From IMG/VR virus record IMGVR_UViG_3300043395_003054, positions 1 to 24,250 of that record: 24,250 bases of DNA; one strand, 5' to 3'. Origin of the DNA: a virus. The notes under the pieces were generated by a model. The model did no database searches. It was given only the letters and a program-made list of their open reading frames with translations, and had not been told where the DNA came from. The translations under genes and the position numbers were made by a program. Below are positions 7,077-14,005 of this stretch, piece after piece; positions within the stretch are counted from its first letter, which is position 1; each line of letters begins with the position of its first letter.

Positions 7077-7315
7077 GCCGCGTTTGTGCGAGGGACGGGG
7101 TTGTAGTCCGTCTCCCACGCGCTACACACGTCCTTGCTCCCTGTCTGCGGCCAACCCTGAGCCGTTGGCGGGTTGAAGTGGCAGTAGCCCGCCGGATCGG
7201 TAGGAGACCCGTTCCACGGGTGCCACCAACGGCACACAGCACAGGTGGCATCAATCGGCACTAGGTCGCGCATGTAGTCGTGGCGTACCTCACGCCAGCT
7301 GGGGTGATGTCTCAT
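7073..7315 (-). CDS. Small four-cysteine protein (C-x2-C...C...C), copy 1
   Basis: 80 residues from ATG 7315, three bases after the portal stop. Cysteines at residues 25, 28, 45 and 64 sit in the frame CAVCRWW ... GYCHFNPP ... VCSAW. The spacing C-x2-C-x16-C-x18-C suggests a zinc or iron-sulfur site. Small proteins with 'CxxCR(F/W/Y) ... G.C...PP ... W/C' occur widely in phages, usually without a function. The 56-residue product at 15552-15722 shows the same arrangement, so this phage carries two paralogues, one per module. It is coupled to the Mu F-like gene by an ATGA overlap, so a role in head assembly is possible but unproven. Confidence 0.75.
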   Translation of the reverse strand: MRHHPSWREVRHDYMRDLVPIDATCAVCRWWHPWNGSPTDPAGYCHFNPPTAQGWPQTGSKDVCSAWETDYNPVPRTNAA

Positions 7316-7318
7316 GGC

Positions 7319-8914
7319 TTAGTCAGCGTTACGCCCCGGACGCAGCGGCGTCGGCAGCGTCTGGCTGTCCAATGACTCCCCCTGCCCCGCGTTCTGGAAC
7401 GCCATGTCGGGACCACCCTCTGCGGCCAGACGCTCCATCGCCTGCTGCTCCGCCAGCATCTCCTGCGTCCGGCTGATCTCCTCATCAATCGAGAGGGTGG
7501 CGGGAAGAATCTCCCCGTCCTGCAAAATCCCCAGCAGCGTCTGCTGGCTGATCGCCCCCTGCATGTAGAGCTGCAGGTAGGCGGTGATGTCGTTGCCGGT
7601 GACGAGGCGGTTGTCGTAGTCCCGCGGGATGTAGACGGTGGGGGGCTCGATGCCGACGTACTCCGCAGCCAGCTCAAACAGTTGGCTCACGGCGCGCTCC
7701 AAGTCGCCGGCGATGACCGCCATGATCGAGTCGCTATCAATGCGGTCCAGCCGCCTCGCCTCCGCAGCAGCGTTGGTGAGATTGCTCTGACTCAGCGTGT
7801 TAATCCCCAGCCGGCTGATCTGATCCTCCAGCGCCTGCAGACACCGCAGCTGGCTGTCAAACGCCTCGCTGTTGGGGGCCACAAACTCCGCACCCCCATC
7901 CGGCGGGAGCAGCAAGGCGGTGTTGCAGCTAATCCCCAACGGGGTGTCGCTATCCGGGTCGAAGCCCCGCAACACCAGCATCGGGTTGGCAGATACGTGG
8001 ATGCCGTGGTGCAGGTCCGCAAAACGCTGGGCATAGGCGATCACCAAATGCGCCACCTCCAGCAGCGGTGGTGCGCTGATCAGATTCCCCTTGCGGTTGG
8101 AATACACCGTCACCAGCGGAATCCGGCTCAGCGATGTGGTGCCGCTGTCGTACAACTCCCATTGCGATGGTGGTGGCTGCAGTCCCCCGTATGGCGGGAC
8201 GGGGTTGGGTTTGGGTGCGCTGCGCCATAGCTCATACCCCCCAGGGGTGAGCACCCGCACCTGATCCACGACCTGCTCGCCATAAGCCCCAAAAGGCACC
8301 ACGATCTGCTCGCGGATGCGGACCTGGCTCAGATCGCTGCTGCTGGAGTCATTGCTGGTGCGCCATCCCAACACCTGCCGGGGATGCACCGGCACCAGAT
8401 AGGGCTTGCGATTGAGCTGACGCTCCTCCGCCAGGTTCCGTGGCGTCGTGACGTTGGCGAAATCAACAATGGAGCTGCTATGGCCAAACAGCAGCGCCGT
8501 CACCAACTGACGCCTTGCGTACTCGTTCAAGGTGGTGCCATCACCTGTAACGTCCTTCGTCCACTCCTCCCAATACTCGTCGCCCTCCACCTGCACCCCC
8601 TTGCGCAGGATTACCCCCGCAGCCTGAGACGCCAACCGCTGCAGAAACGGAGGGAGGGTGGCATGGAAGATCCGCCGGTTGTAAGCGTCATCCGCTTCTG
8701 AGTTCTCCTGGGGGATCAGGTCGCGGCAGTTCAACCGCAATCCCGTCGTCCCCGACAGACACGTATCAATCGGCGCCCAGTCACTCGCCATCCCCACCAC
8801 CGCATTGCTGACCACACTCGGGTCGTCGGCGTTGGTGCTCGCCTGACTGGCCGGGTAGGTCAGCAGTGGCGACAGCACGCTCGCCGCATTCGGGTAGGTG
8901 CTATTGCTCGCCAC
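7319..8914 (-). CDS. Portal protein (DUF4055-like)
   Basis: 531 residues from a GTG at 8914. The order of segments matches large phage portals: an N-terminal 'YDDAYNRRI' region (EADDAYNRRIFHATLPPFLQ), GVILRKGVQVEG, the 'ALLFGHSSSIVDF' helix, KPYLVPVHPRQVLGWR and a central beta part. A long helical stem follows (FADLHHGIHVSANPMLVLRG ... FDSQLRCLQALEDQISRLG), then NAAAEARRLDRIDSDSIMAVIAGDLERAVSQLFELA. The portal forms the dodecameric gate for DNA and docks the terminase. The 'HPRQVLGWR' and 'RLDRIDSDS' segments recall DUF4055 portals. The gene lies between the 110-aa gene and the Mu F-like gene, the expected place. Confidence 0.85.
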   Translation of the reverse strand: MASNSTYPNAASVLSPLLTYPASQASTNADDPSVVSNAVVGMASDWAPIDTCLSGTTGLRLNCRDLIPQENSEADDAYNRRIFHATLPPFLQRLASQAAGVILRKGVQVEGDEYWEEWTKDVTGDGTTLNEYARRQLVTALLFGHSSSIVDFANVTTPRNLAEERQLNRKPYLVPVHPRQVLGWRTSNDSSSSDLSQVRIREQIVVPFGAYGEQVVDQVRVLTPGGYELWRSAPKPNPVPPYGGLQPPPSQWELYDSGTTSLSRIPLVTVYSNRKGNLISAPPLLEVAHLVIAYAQRFADLHHGIHVSANPMLVLRGFDPDSDTPLGISCNTALLLPPDGGAEFVAPNSEAFDSQLRCLQALEDQISRLGINTLSQSNLTNAAAEARRLDRIDSDSIMAVIAGDLERAVSQLFELAAEYVGIEPPTVYIPRDYDNRLVTGNDITAYLQLYMQGAISQQTLLGILQDGEILPATLSIDEEISRTQEMLAEQQAMERLAAEGGPDMAFQNAGQGESLDSQTLPTPLRPGRNAD

Positions 8915-8954
8915 GCCAGTCGGTCACATACCTATCCGAGATTTCCGATATGCC

Positions 8955-9287
8955 CTAAATCACGGTCTTCGTTGCGTAATTGGGATCGCTCTCGTCTAGG
9001 TGAACTTCAGGGCCCCAACCGGTGGCCAGTAGCTCCTCCGATAACCCCTCCTTGGCATCCTTTCGCTCCTTGCGGGCGGTGTCGGCTGACTCGATCTCCC
9101 CCAGCCACTCGTCAAAGCGCTCCCGCGAAGGGATCCCCTTGGGCAGCTTCAAGAACCGCCGCAACTCCTTCGTGTCGCGGATGAACACACTCGCACCCCT
9201 GCAATAGGCGATCCAGAAGCGCCCGTTGGTGTCCAGCGAGGTCTCGATGCTGGTGTGTGGGCTCAGCTGTAGACGCTTGTATTTCAT
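8955..9287 (-). CDS. Hypothetical protein between terminase and portal (110 aa)
   Basis: 110 residues from ATG 9287, overlapping the terminase stop by one base (TGATG), so it is translationally coupled. The N-terminal half is mixed alpha/beta (MKYKRLQLSPHTSIETSLDT ... WIAYCRGASVFIRDTKELRR). The C-terminal half is charged and helical (RFDEWLGEIESADTARKERK). There is no cysteine pair, membrane segment or enzyme motif. I do not recognise the family. Placement between terminase and portal suggests a packaging or head-maturation accessory role. It is followed by a 40-bp gap before the portal. Confidence 0.65.
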   Translation of the reverse strand: MKYKRLQLSPHTSIETSLDTNGRFWIAYCRGASVFIRDTKELRRFLKLPKGIPSRERFDEWLGEIESADTARKERKDAKEGLSEELLATGWGPEVHLDESDPNYATKTVI

Positions 9288-10642
9288 CAGTAGGTTCTGA
9301 AACTGCTGCCCCCAGTCGCCCAGCGGCGGAGAGGGGCTAAGTAGTGGATGGCATACCCCAGCGCATCCACAGGACCGCTCACGTCCTCAATGCCACCCCG
9401 ACCTTTTTCTGGGTTCCCGTCCTTCGCATAGCACTGCTGCTCCATTGACTTAATCAGGTACTTGCAGCGGTTGTGGACTTTCAATCGATCCGCCATCAGC
9501 AGCACGTTGATGCAGTTCACACGGTCTGCGATCTGGGGGTTGGCCTGCTGGGCCTTGATCGTGAAGCCCCCTTTGCGCAGCAAGGACAGGTCCGACTCCG
9601 CTGCGTTGGTGGTCGTGCGCTGCCTGGCCGCGGCGTCAGGGATGATCACCACGTTGCCCTGCTCAATCTGCTGGGGGTAGGTCTCCTGCAGCAGCCGCAC
9701 CAGCGCGGGGGTGTCCTTGGGGTAGTGCTCCGCGACGACGTGGAACTCGTCCCCCCGGCGAACGACCACCTCGGTGAAGACCGACCCCACGTTGAAGTCC
9801 ACCCCAATCAACAGGCGGTCGTCATCACGGATCTCCGTATCGCACCAATGGCGGTCCCTGTCGAACGGATGGTAGACCGTCGTGTTTGCAAGGTTGGTAA
9901 ACTCACCGTTGATGTAGCTGGCAATTAAGTTGGCGTCGTAGTTCTGATACAGCGAATCGACGAATCCATCCGGGAGATGGGGGTTGTCGGTGGTCTTGGC
10001 TTTAATCAAACGCCGGTCCGGTCTGTCACCCTGCTCAACGAAGCAGCGGTAGAAAAACTTATAGCCCTCAGGTGTAGACGCCACTGCCAACTGGGGTTTG
10101 ACGCCACCACGCAAACGGGCCAGCATCATCTCTGATGCCTTTTGTGCGACCTCTAGGGGAGAAGTATCAAGCTCGTCAGCCAAAACATAGCTCAATGTCT
10201 GGCCCCTGATTCTATTAAATGTCTCGGTTGCTCTACAAATAAGGGTGACAGGGCCACGGGGTAGGTGCAGCACATATTCCGGCTGGGGTGACACCCGGAA
10301 GTCGTGTTCAATGCGAAACTCCTCCAAGAAACTGTCGAAACTTCGCATCCAAACGTCCCTCAGGAGGATGTTGGTGGGCTCAAACACCGCTGCCGTAGTA
10401 TTTGGGTTATCCATCCCGAGAAATATGGCCTTTGCGTTAAGCGCGTGGGTCTTACCTGCACCAAATCCTGCACAATACCCGAGGATCTTGTGGTCGGTAT
10501 CGTCTACAAACTCTTTCTGCGCGGGGAGAAGGGTGTCGTAGATCCGCTTGCGCAGGCTCTCGTAGCTCTCGCTGCAGCGGGTGCTGGTGCGCTGCGGGGG
10601 CTCCAGCACGTTCCCCCCAGCAATCACGCTCAGCACCGACAC
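9287..10642 (-). CDS. terL: Terminase large subunit
   Basis: 451 residues from a GTG at 10642. The ATPase domain has Walker A GFGAGKTH (59-66), Walker B YVLADE (152-157) and a likely coupling segment AVASTPEGYKF (186-196). The C-terminal RNase H-like nuclease domain shows the acidic triad: D282 in LIGVDFNVGS, D336 in IIPDAAA and D426 in VDALGYAIHYL. The protein cuts concatemeric DNA and pumps it into the head through the portal. Length is normal. The middle of the gene (about 9880-10470) is visibly AT-richer than its ends, suggesting a recombined segment. It is separated from the terminase-small-like gene by an unusual 550-bp non-coding region. Confidence 0.93.
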   Translation of the reverse strand: MSVLSVIAGGNVLEPPQRTSTRCSESYESLRKRIYDTLLPAQKEFVDDTDHKILGYCAGFGAGKTHALNAKAIFLGMDNPNTTAAVFEPTNILLRDVWMRSFDSFLEEFRIEHDFRVSPQPEYVLHLPRGPVTLICRATETFNRIRGQTLSYVLADELDTSPLEVAQKASEMMLARLRGGVKPQLAVASTPEGYKFFYRCFVEQGDRPDRRLIKAKTTDNPHLPDGFVDSLYQNYDANLIASYINGEFTNLANTTVYHPFDRDRHWCDTEIRDDDRLLIGVDFNVGSVFTEVVVRRGDEFHVVAEHYPKDTPALVRLLQETYPQQIEQGNVVIIPDAAARQRTTTNAAESDLSLLRKGGFTIKAQQANPQIADRVNCINVLLMADRLKVHNRCKYLIKSMEQQCYAKDGNPEKGRGGIEDVSGPVDALGYAIHYLAPLRRWATGGSSFRTY

Positions 10643-10667
10643 CCAATCAACCCCAACAGGCCCTTAC

Positions 10668-10680
10668 TTACTGAGGTTAG
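10668..10680 (-). promoter_or_regulatory. TTACCTnAGTAA-family motif upstream of terL
   Basis: On the minus strand the site reads CTAACCTCAGTAA and is followed by GTAAGGG. It ends 25 bases before the terL start. A related word in the opposite orientation (TTACCTAACCAGTA) lies at 10852-10865. Confidence 0.4.
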
Positions 10681-10764
10681 CGCCCCCTGGGGGTGGGGAG
10701 CAGGGGGTAGGTGTGTCAAACCTGCAGCGCTTGCGTGCGGATGTAGAGGTTTTGTCGCACCCCA

Positions 10765-10809
10765 CCCGCCAAACTCGCTGCGATGCAAGCGGTTTGGGGT
10801 ATTGGCGGG
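10765..10809. repeat. Competing hairpins in the terminase gap
   Basis: An inner stem pairs CCAAAC-T-CGCT (10769-10779) with AGCGGTTTGG (10788-10797) around an 8-nt loop, with one bulged T. An outer stem pairs CCCGCCAA (10765-10772) with TTGGCGGG (10802-10809). The two share bases CCAA, so only one can form fully at a time. Confidence 0.6.
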
Positions 10810-10887
10810 GGAGGGGGTGGGTGGCAATACCTACCCCGTTGGGGGCGTTACTTACCTAACCAGTATTGAGAGGTGGGGGTAGGGGTG

Positions 10888-10944
10888 GGGTAATGCCGTA
10901 ATGGTGGTTAAGGTAGGAGGGTAATGCCGTAATGGTGGTTAAGG
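10888..10944. repeat. Two 26-bp direct repeats
   Basis: Identical 26-bp copies at 10888-10913 and 10919-10944 are five bases apart. Each contains GTAATGCCGTAATGG, itself two GTAATG words eight bases apart, and ends GGTGGTTAAGG. The whole block therefore has four GTAATG words in the same orientation, like a small iteron set. Confidence 0.8.
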
Positions 10945-11191
10945 GGGTGGTTCGGTGTTAGAGGCGCGGGGTGTAGCACCCTCCCTCGAGCGTCTCGCCG
11001 TGGGGGTAGGGTCTGCACCGCCCCGCCCGAATCCGCCCCGCAGTGGCGCCCACGTGCCCGCCTTGCCGCTTAGATCTGTGGACTAGTGGGCAACACTGAG
11101 CCCGGGTCATGTTGTGTCGTTGGTGTGCAGTCTGCCCGGGTGATCTTGGCCAGCCTGACCCCTGACGGGGGTCCTAGAAATGTGGGAGAGA

Positions 11192-11521
11192 TCAGCGGTT
11201 GGGCGAGTCTGCCCCCACTGCCCGCATAATCGCAGCCCGCGCTCCTACCGCTGCCGAGTATTGCCGATCCTTAGTTGCCAGCTCAGCCAGGTGTGCAAGT
11301 GCGGTCAGCTGTTCGGATACAAATTCTTCTCGGCTGAGCTTGAACGTTTCCACTAGGCGGGTCCGCGCTTCCTTCATGTAGTTGGCGAATTGGCGCTCAC
11401 ACACCGATACCCCGTTATCGGCAAGGTGCTGCATGATCGACGCCCTGCTGGCTCCTTTGCACAGCTGCTCGAATACCAGCTGAACGCGCCGCTCAGATTC
11501 CGCACGCGTCGCCTTCGGCAC
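11192..11521 (-). CDS. Terminase small subunit-like HTH protein
   Basis: 109 residues from a GTG at 11521, with AAGGA seven bases upstream. The N-terminal half holds a helix-turn-helix (ASRASIMQHLADNGVSVCER with RQFANYMKEAR). The C-terminal half is a helical hairpin (SREEFVSEQLTALAHLAELA, then DRQYSAAVGARAAIMRAVGA), the usual make-up of small terminase subunits, which bind the packaging site. It precedes terL on the same strand but at an unusual distance. The protein at 13213-13623 has the same two-part layout, so either could be the true subunit. The gene shares a divergent control region with the rightward set at 11660. Confidence 0.6.
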   Translation of the reverse strand: MPKATRAESERRVQLVFEQLCKGASRASIMQHLADNGVSVCERQFANYMKEARTRLVETFKLSREEFVSEQLTALAHLAELATKDRQYSAAVGARAAIMRAVGADSPNR

Positions 11522-11583
11522 CCTTACATCCTTAAGAATCTTGTTCTAACTTGCCACGCTGCCACCTTGGGCGCCCCGCACCG

Positions 11584-11613
11584 TTGCCACATCATCCTTA
11601 GATAAGGTACACT
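11584..11613 (+). promoter_or_regulatory. Candidate sigma-70 promoter for the 11660-13968 gene set
   Basis: TTGCCA and TACACT are separated by 18 bases. The spacer contains a perfect palindrome CCTTA-GA-TAAGG (11596-11607), which could be an operator. It lies 46 bases before the first ATG and in the right orientation. Confidence 0.45.
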
Positions 11614-11622
11614 TGAGATCAA

Positions 11623-11649
11623 GGGCAGGGACCATCGCACACCCTGCCC
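11623..11649 (+). promoter_or_regulatory. Leader hairpin upstream of the first rightward gene
   Basis: GGGCAGGG (11623-11630) pairs perfectly with CCCTGCCC (11642-11649) around an 11-nt loop, between the candidate promoter and the ATG at 11660. No T-run follows, so it is not a terminator. It may stabilise the mRNA or control translation. Confidence 0.5.
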
Positions 11650-11659
11650 CATCCACACC

Positions 11660-11869
11660 ATGATCCGCACTCACGTCACCTTTCCCGAGCTTGTGCACAG
11701 CGGCGACCGCTTGGCCGTGATCGCTTGGACGCCTTGGGCGTCTCTCACACCTGCCGAAGGTGTGGCTGCCACGATCGATCTCCACGATGACGCTGTGATC
11801 CTTCGCGCCGATAGCGGCCCCGGCACGGACCGCCTAGTTGGGTTGGCCCCAGGTGGTCTTGCAGCCTGA
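11660..11869 (+). CDS. Small protein of unknown function (69 aa)
   Basis: 69 residues from ATG 11660 (MIRTHVTFPELVHSGDRLAV). The product is beta-rich with acidic patches (TIDLHDDAVILRADSG) and ends in a Gly/Ala-rich tail. It has no cysteine, membrane segment or enzyme motif. Codon use matches neighbouring genes and the next ATG comes four bases after its stop, so it looks like a real first gene of the rightward set. It has a candidate promoter and leader hairpin but no ribosome site, common in cyanobacterial genes. I do not recognise it. Confidence 0.55.
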   Translation: MIRTHVTFPELVHSGDRLAVIAWTPWASLTPAEGVAATIDLHDDAVILRADSGPGTDRLVGLAPGGLAA

Positions 11870-11873
11870 CACC

Positions 11874-12041
11874 ATGCTGCGCACCCTTGCCCCCATCGCA
11901 GCCGCGGCCGTTCTCACGGTCGCCAGCTGCGCCGCTGCTGTGACGGTGACAGCCGCCGTCGATCGCAGCCTGTCCCGCGATGCCTGCCGCGCTGAAGCTG
12001 CCGCGGCCCTGATCAGCGCCGACCATTGCGCCTTGCGCTGA
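11874..12041 (+). CDS. Small secreted or lipoprotein-like protein (55 aa)
   Basis: 55 residues from ATG 11874, four bases after the preceding stop. The N-terminus has a basic residue, an Ala-rich hydrophobic core and a possible lipobox: MLRTLAPIAAAAVLTVASC, with VASC matching the [LVI][ASTVI][GAS]C rule. The mature part (AAAVTVTAAVDRSLSRDACR ... SADHCALR) is short and has two more cysteines. Small phage lipoproteins include outer-membrane spanins (Rz1-type) and superinfection-exclusion proteins. No lysis genes are visible nearby, so either is speculative. A plain signal-anchored peptide is the alternative. Confidence 0.5.
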   Translation: MLRTLAPIAAAAVLTVASCAAAVTVTAAVDRSLSRDACRAEAAAALISADHCALR

Positions 12042-12071
12042 CCCTGCGAAGTTACCCCTAACCCCTACCCC

Positions 12072-12350
12072 ATGATGACAACGCAATCAAACAGTCTGAA
12101 GCTCGCCGATGAGTTGGCGATGCACCCCTACTCACTAGTTGGCTGTTACCCCCTGTTCGCCATCACCAGCGATGGTGGGGTTCTGTGTGACCGCTGCTGT
12201 GCGACTGAGCGAACCAGTATCGCGCTGACCACTGGGACTGACGGTTGGTGTGTCGTTCGGATTGCTCCCAATTGGGAGGATCCGGCGCTGTTCTGTGATC
12301 ACTGCGGCGATCGCATCGAGTCAGCCTATGCGGAACAGGAGGCCGAGTAA
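12072..12350 (+). CDS. Zinc-ribbon-like small protein (92 aa)
   Basis: 92 residues from ATG 12072; a second ATG follows directly. Two cysteine pairs are visible: CDRCC (39-43) and CDHCG (75-79), about 32 residues apart, a typical zinc-ribbon spacing. Between them lies a beta-rich stretch (TSIALTTGTDGWCVVRIAPN). No catalytic motif or partner domain is present. The stop overlaps the next start by one base (TAATG), showing translational coupling. A DNA- or RNA-binding accessory role is plausible but not shown. Confidence 0.65.
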   Translation: MMTTQSNSLKLADELAMHPYSLVGCYPLFAITSDGGVLCDRCCATERTSIALTTGTDGWCVVRIAPNWEDPALFCDHCGDRIESAYAEQEAE

Positions 12351-12730
12351 TGACAGACCACGCAATCAGCAACGCTGCGGCCTGGCTTGAGAGCATCCGC
12401 GATCAGCTCCAACGCTTGAAGGAAGCCTGCCAGTCAAAGGATGACAGCGCATACGAAACAATCAGAGAAGAGATTCTCGAGTCTCCCCTGGCCGTTGATG
12501 TTCGGTCGGGCTGGCACCCCGTAGGTGCGCAAGCCGAGCCTGAGGAATTTCAGATCTTGCTATCAACTGGAGGTCCCGCCCTGCGGATTGTTGGAGATCT
12601 GGGCCGGTTCAACTGCCCCGAACGGTCCCGCATGGAGTGGCAGGACTGGGGCACACGTTGGACAGAGTACGGGTCCGCAGACTCTGCCACGCTTGACGCG
12701 TGGGCCGCTCAATTCTGGTTTGGAGAGTGA
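12350..12730 (+). CDS. Hypothetical protein (126 aa)
   Basis: 126 residues from ATG 12350, coupled to the zinc-ribbon gene by a TAATG overlap. The N-terminal third is a charged helix (AWLESIRDQLQRLKEACQSK). The rest is mixed, with conspicuous tryptophans (RSGWHPVG, MEWQDWGTRWTEYG, DAWAAQFWFGE) and a beta segment EEFQILLSTGGPALRIVGDL. I see no motif for an enzyme or DNA-binding fold. I recall similar Trp-rich proteins of this size in other phages, but no function. Confidence 0.65.
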   Translation: MTDHAISNAAAWLESIRDQLQRLKEACQSKDDSAYETIREEILESPLAVDVRSGWHPVGAQAEPEEFQILLSTGGPALRIVGDLGRFNCPERSRMEWQDWGTRWTEYGSADSATLDAWAAQFWFGE

Positions 12731-12734
12731 CCCT

Positions 12735-12938
12735 ATGGACTATCAGCCCCCCACTACCACGGCCCCATTGTCCGTTTGCCTGACAGCCCTGAAGCGCAAG
12801 CCGGTGAGGATCACCATCACCGTTAGCGCCGCACTATTTGAGCGGCTGCAGACCCGCTCAGATGAGGAAGGGCGCAGCCTCTCCAACCTGGCCGCGTTCT
12901 TGCTGGAACGTGTGGCCGCAGATCACCCGACGAAGTAA
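12735..12938 (+). CDS. Ribbon-helix-helix (CopG-like) DNA-binding protein
   Basis: 67 residues from ATG 12735. The C-terminal two-thirds reads as a ribbon-helix-helix: a strand KPVRITITVS, helix AALFERLQTRSDEEG, the turn RSLSNLAAFLLERVAAD and a short tail. Such proteins bind DNA as dimers through the strand pair and often act as repressors or antitoxins. No toxin-like gene follows. The rightward set and its palindromic promoter spacer or the TGAGAA cluster downstream are possible targets, though nothing shows this. The N-terminal 25 residues are Pro/Thr-rich and probably disordered. Confidence 0.7.
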   Translation: MDYQPPTTTAPLSVCLTALKRKPVRITITVSAALFERLQTRSDEEGRSLSNLAAFLLERVAADHPTK

Positions 12939-12955
12939 CCCCGCACACTCACACC

Positions 12956-13213
12956 ATGAAATACACCCTGCAACTCCACGCCGACAGCGGCAACTGGGCC
13001 TGTCCCGAACCTACGGACGTTCGCTACGCCTACAGCAAACGAGAGGTCGCGGGCTTGCTTGAAGACTGGGCCGAGACTGTAGGCCGGTGTGATGATGAGC
13101 GCTGCGCTTCTGCGCTGGTGTGGCGTGGCCACCTTGAAGACGTAACGGACGCCTATCCCGATTGGCAGCTGGTGTTAGGTCCTCGGCTTGGCGTCCGTTG
13201 GGAGCCTTGCTAA
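12956..13213 (+). CDS. Hypothetical protein (85 aa)
   Basis: 85 residues from ATG 12956. The N-terminus resembles a beta hairpin (MKYTLQLHADSGNWACPEPT) followed by a helix (SKREVAGLLEDWAETVGRCD) and a second strand-rich part (SALVWRGHLEDVTDAYPDWQ, then LVLGPRLGVRWEP). There are four cysteines but no paired CxxC motif. The stop overlaps the next ATG by one base (TAATG). The alternating alpha/beta pattern is reminiscent of small phage accessory proteins. I cannot assign a function. Confidence 0.6.
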   Translation: MKYTLQLHADSGNWACPEPTDVRYAYSKREVAGLLEDWAETVGRCDDERCASALVWRGHLEDVTDAYPDWQLVLGPRLGVRWEPC

Positions 13214-13623
13214 TGGCCGACCGCTGCACCGATGCCGAACTGCGCAAACGTGAAGCCGACGCGTTGGAGCTTCTGGCCTCAGGTTGCGGGACCGCCTACA
13301 GCTCTCAGGTTCTGGCAACGCGTTACGGATGCTCGATCCGTACCGCTAGGCGTTATGTGCAGTCCGCTTCCTTTGAGCTGACAGAGGCTCTCACTCCCAG
13401 CGAACTCGATCGGCAAATGCTGCTGGTGTTGCACCGTCTTGATCTCGTTAGCGGCAAAGCCGCGGCCGCTGGTGATGACGCGCTAGCGGTCCGAGCCTCC
13501 AAAGCCCACGCGTCAGCTCTCGCCGCTTTTAGGCGGGCCCTTAGCGTCCCTGCCGGTTCTAGGTTCCGTCTACCCCACGGTCGCGCTGCCCCGCCTGGGG
13601 ATGGTGCTGATCTGCCGTTCTGA
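13213..13623 (+). CDS. HTH protein resembling a terminase small subunit
   Basis: 136 residues from ATG 13213, coupled to the previous stop by TAATG; an upstream in-frame start would overlap that gene by 50 bases and is less likely. The N-terminal half carries a helix-turn-helix (SSQVLATRYGCSIRTARRYV). The next part is a helical hairpin (SELDRQMLLVLHRLDLVSGK, then AVRASKAHASALAAFRRALS), and the C-terminus is Pro/Gly-rich. The layout repeats that of the leftward protein at 11192-11521, hinting at paralogues. It could be the packaging-site binder or a regulator. A terminator follows at 13630-13661. Confidence 0.6.
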   Translation: MADRCTDAELRKREADALELLASGCGTAYSSQVLATRYGCSIRTARRYVQSASFELTEALTPSELDRQMLLVLHRLDLVSGKAAAAGDDALAVRASKAHASALAAFRRALSVPAGSRFRLPHGRAAPPGDGADLPF

Positions 13624-13629
13624 CCCATT

Positions 13630-13661
13630 GCCCCCACGCCAACCGGTGCGGGGGCTGTTTT
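13630..13661 (+). terminator. Intrinsic terminator of the rightward gene set
   Basis: GCCCCC pairs with GGGGGC, extended inward by CGCC/GGTG after one mismatch, with a 4-nt loop. TG and four T follow. It lies six bases after the stop of the HTH gene. Confidence 0.7.
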
Positions 13662-13752
13662 ATGTCCTAATTATGACCGCTGCAAATTGCCCCGGCTGAT
13701 CTAGGATCGCCCCGCCTGCAGCGATGCGGGCATTCAGTACAAAGGATCCACC

Positions 13753-13968
13753 ATGCCTCAGACCCCGACAGCAGCCCCCGAGGCTGCCCCCTTTGCTGCG
13801 CTCCAACTAGCGCTGGCGACGCTGCAAACCCTGCCGCGGATTGATCAACTGAGCGAGTGCTACGGCCACTTTCTTCTGCACCTAGAGGATCTCGCCGCGG
13901 ATCTCCAAGCCAGCCGCGGGAGCTTCGAGACCCTCGCTAAGGATTGGGAGGATTTATCGCCCTTGTGA
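13753..13968 (+). CDS. Small helical protein (71 aa)
   Basis: 71 residues from ATG 13753, with AAAGGA seven bases upstream, one of the few good ribosome sites here. The product begins with a Pro/Ala-rich stretch (MPQTPTAAPEAAPFAA) and continues with amphipathic helices (LQLALATLQTLPRIDQLSEC, YGHFLLHLEDLAADLQASRG). It ends acidic. No motif is recognised. It lies alone between two terminators (13630-13661 and 13984-14005), so it is probably a separate transcription unit; the 13662-13752 leader contains a small CCCGC/GCGGG hairpin. Confidence 0.55.
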   Translation: MPQTPTAAPEAAPFAALQLALATLQTLPRIDQLSECYGHFLLHLEDLAADLQASRGSFETLAKDWEDLSPL

Positions 13969-13983
13969 TGGTGCAGTGAACCT

Positions 13984-14005
13984 AGGGGGCCAGCGGCCCC
14001 CTTTC
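13984..14005 (+). terminator. Intrinsic terminator after the 71-aa gene
   Basis: AGGGGGCC pairs perfectly with GGCCCCCT around a 3-nt loop (AGC). The T-tract is short and broken (TTCCTT), so strength is uncertain. Confidence 0.6.

Larger units (their letters stand above)
10643..11191. other. Non-coding, repeat- and hairpin-rich gap between terminase genes
   Basis: No convincing gene is present on either strand. The region is G-rich on the plus strand. It holds two TTACCTnAGTAA-family motifs near the terL end, a strong hairpin with a competing outer stem (10765-10809), two copies of a 26-bp direct repeat (10888-10944), a small GGGTG/CACCC hairpin near 10970, two CCCGGGT words near 11100-11150 and a GACCCC/GGGGTC hairpin at 11157-11173. 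A packaging (cos/pac) or control region is the natural guess for this position. Confidence 0.6.

Noticed and set aside
10714-10719. Perfect TTGACA on the minus strand upstream of terL
   Set aside because: The bases 17-18 downstream are CCACCC-like, with no -10 element, so it is not a convincing host-type promoter.
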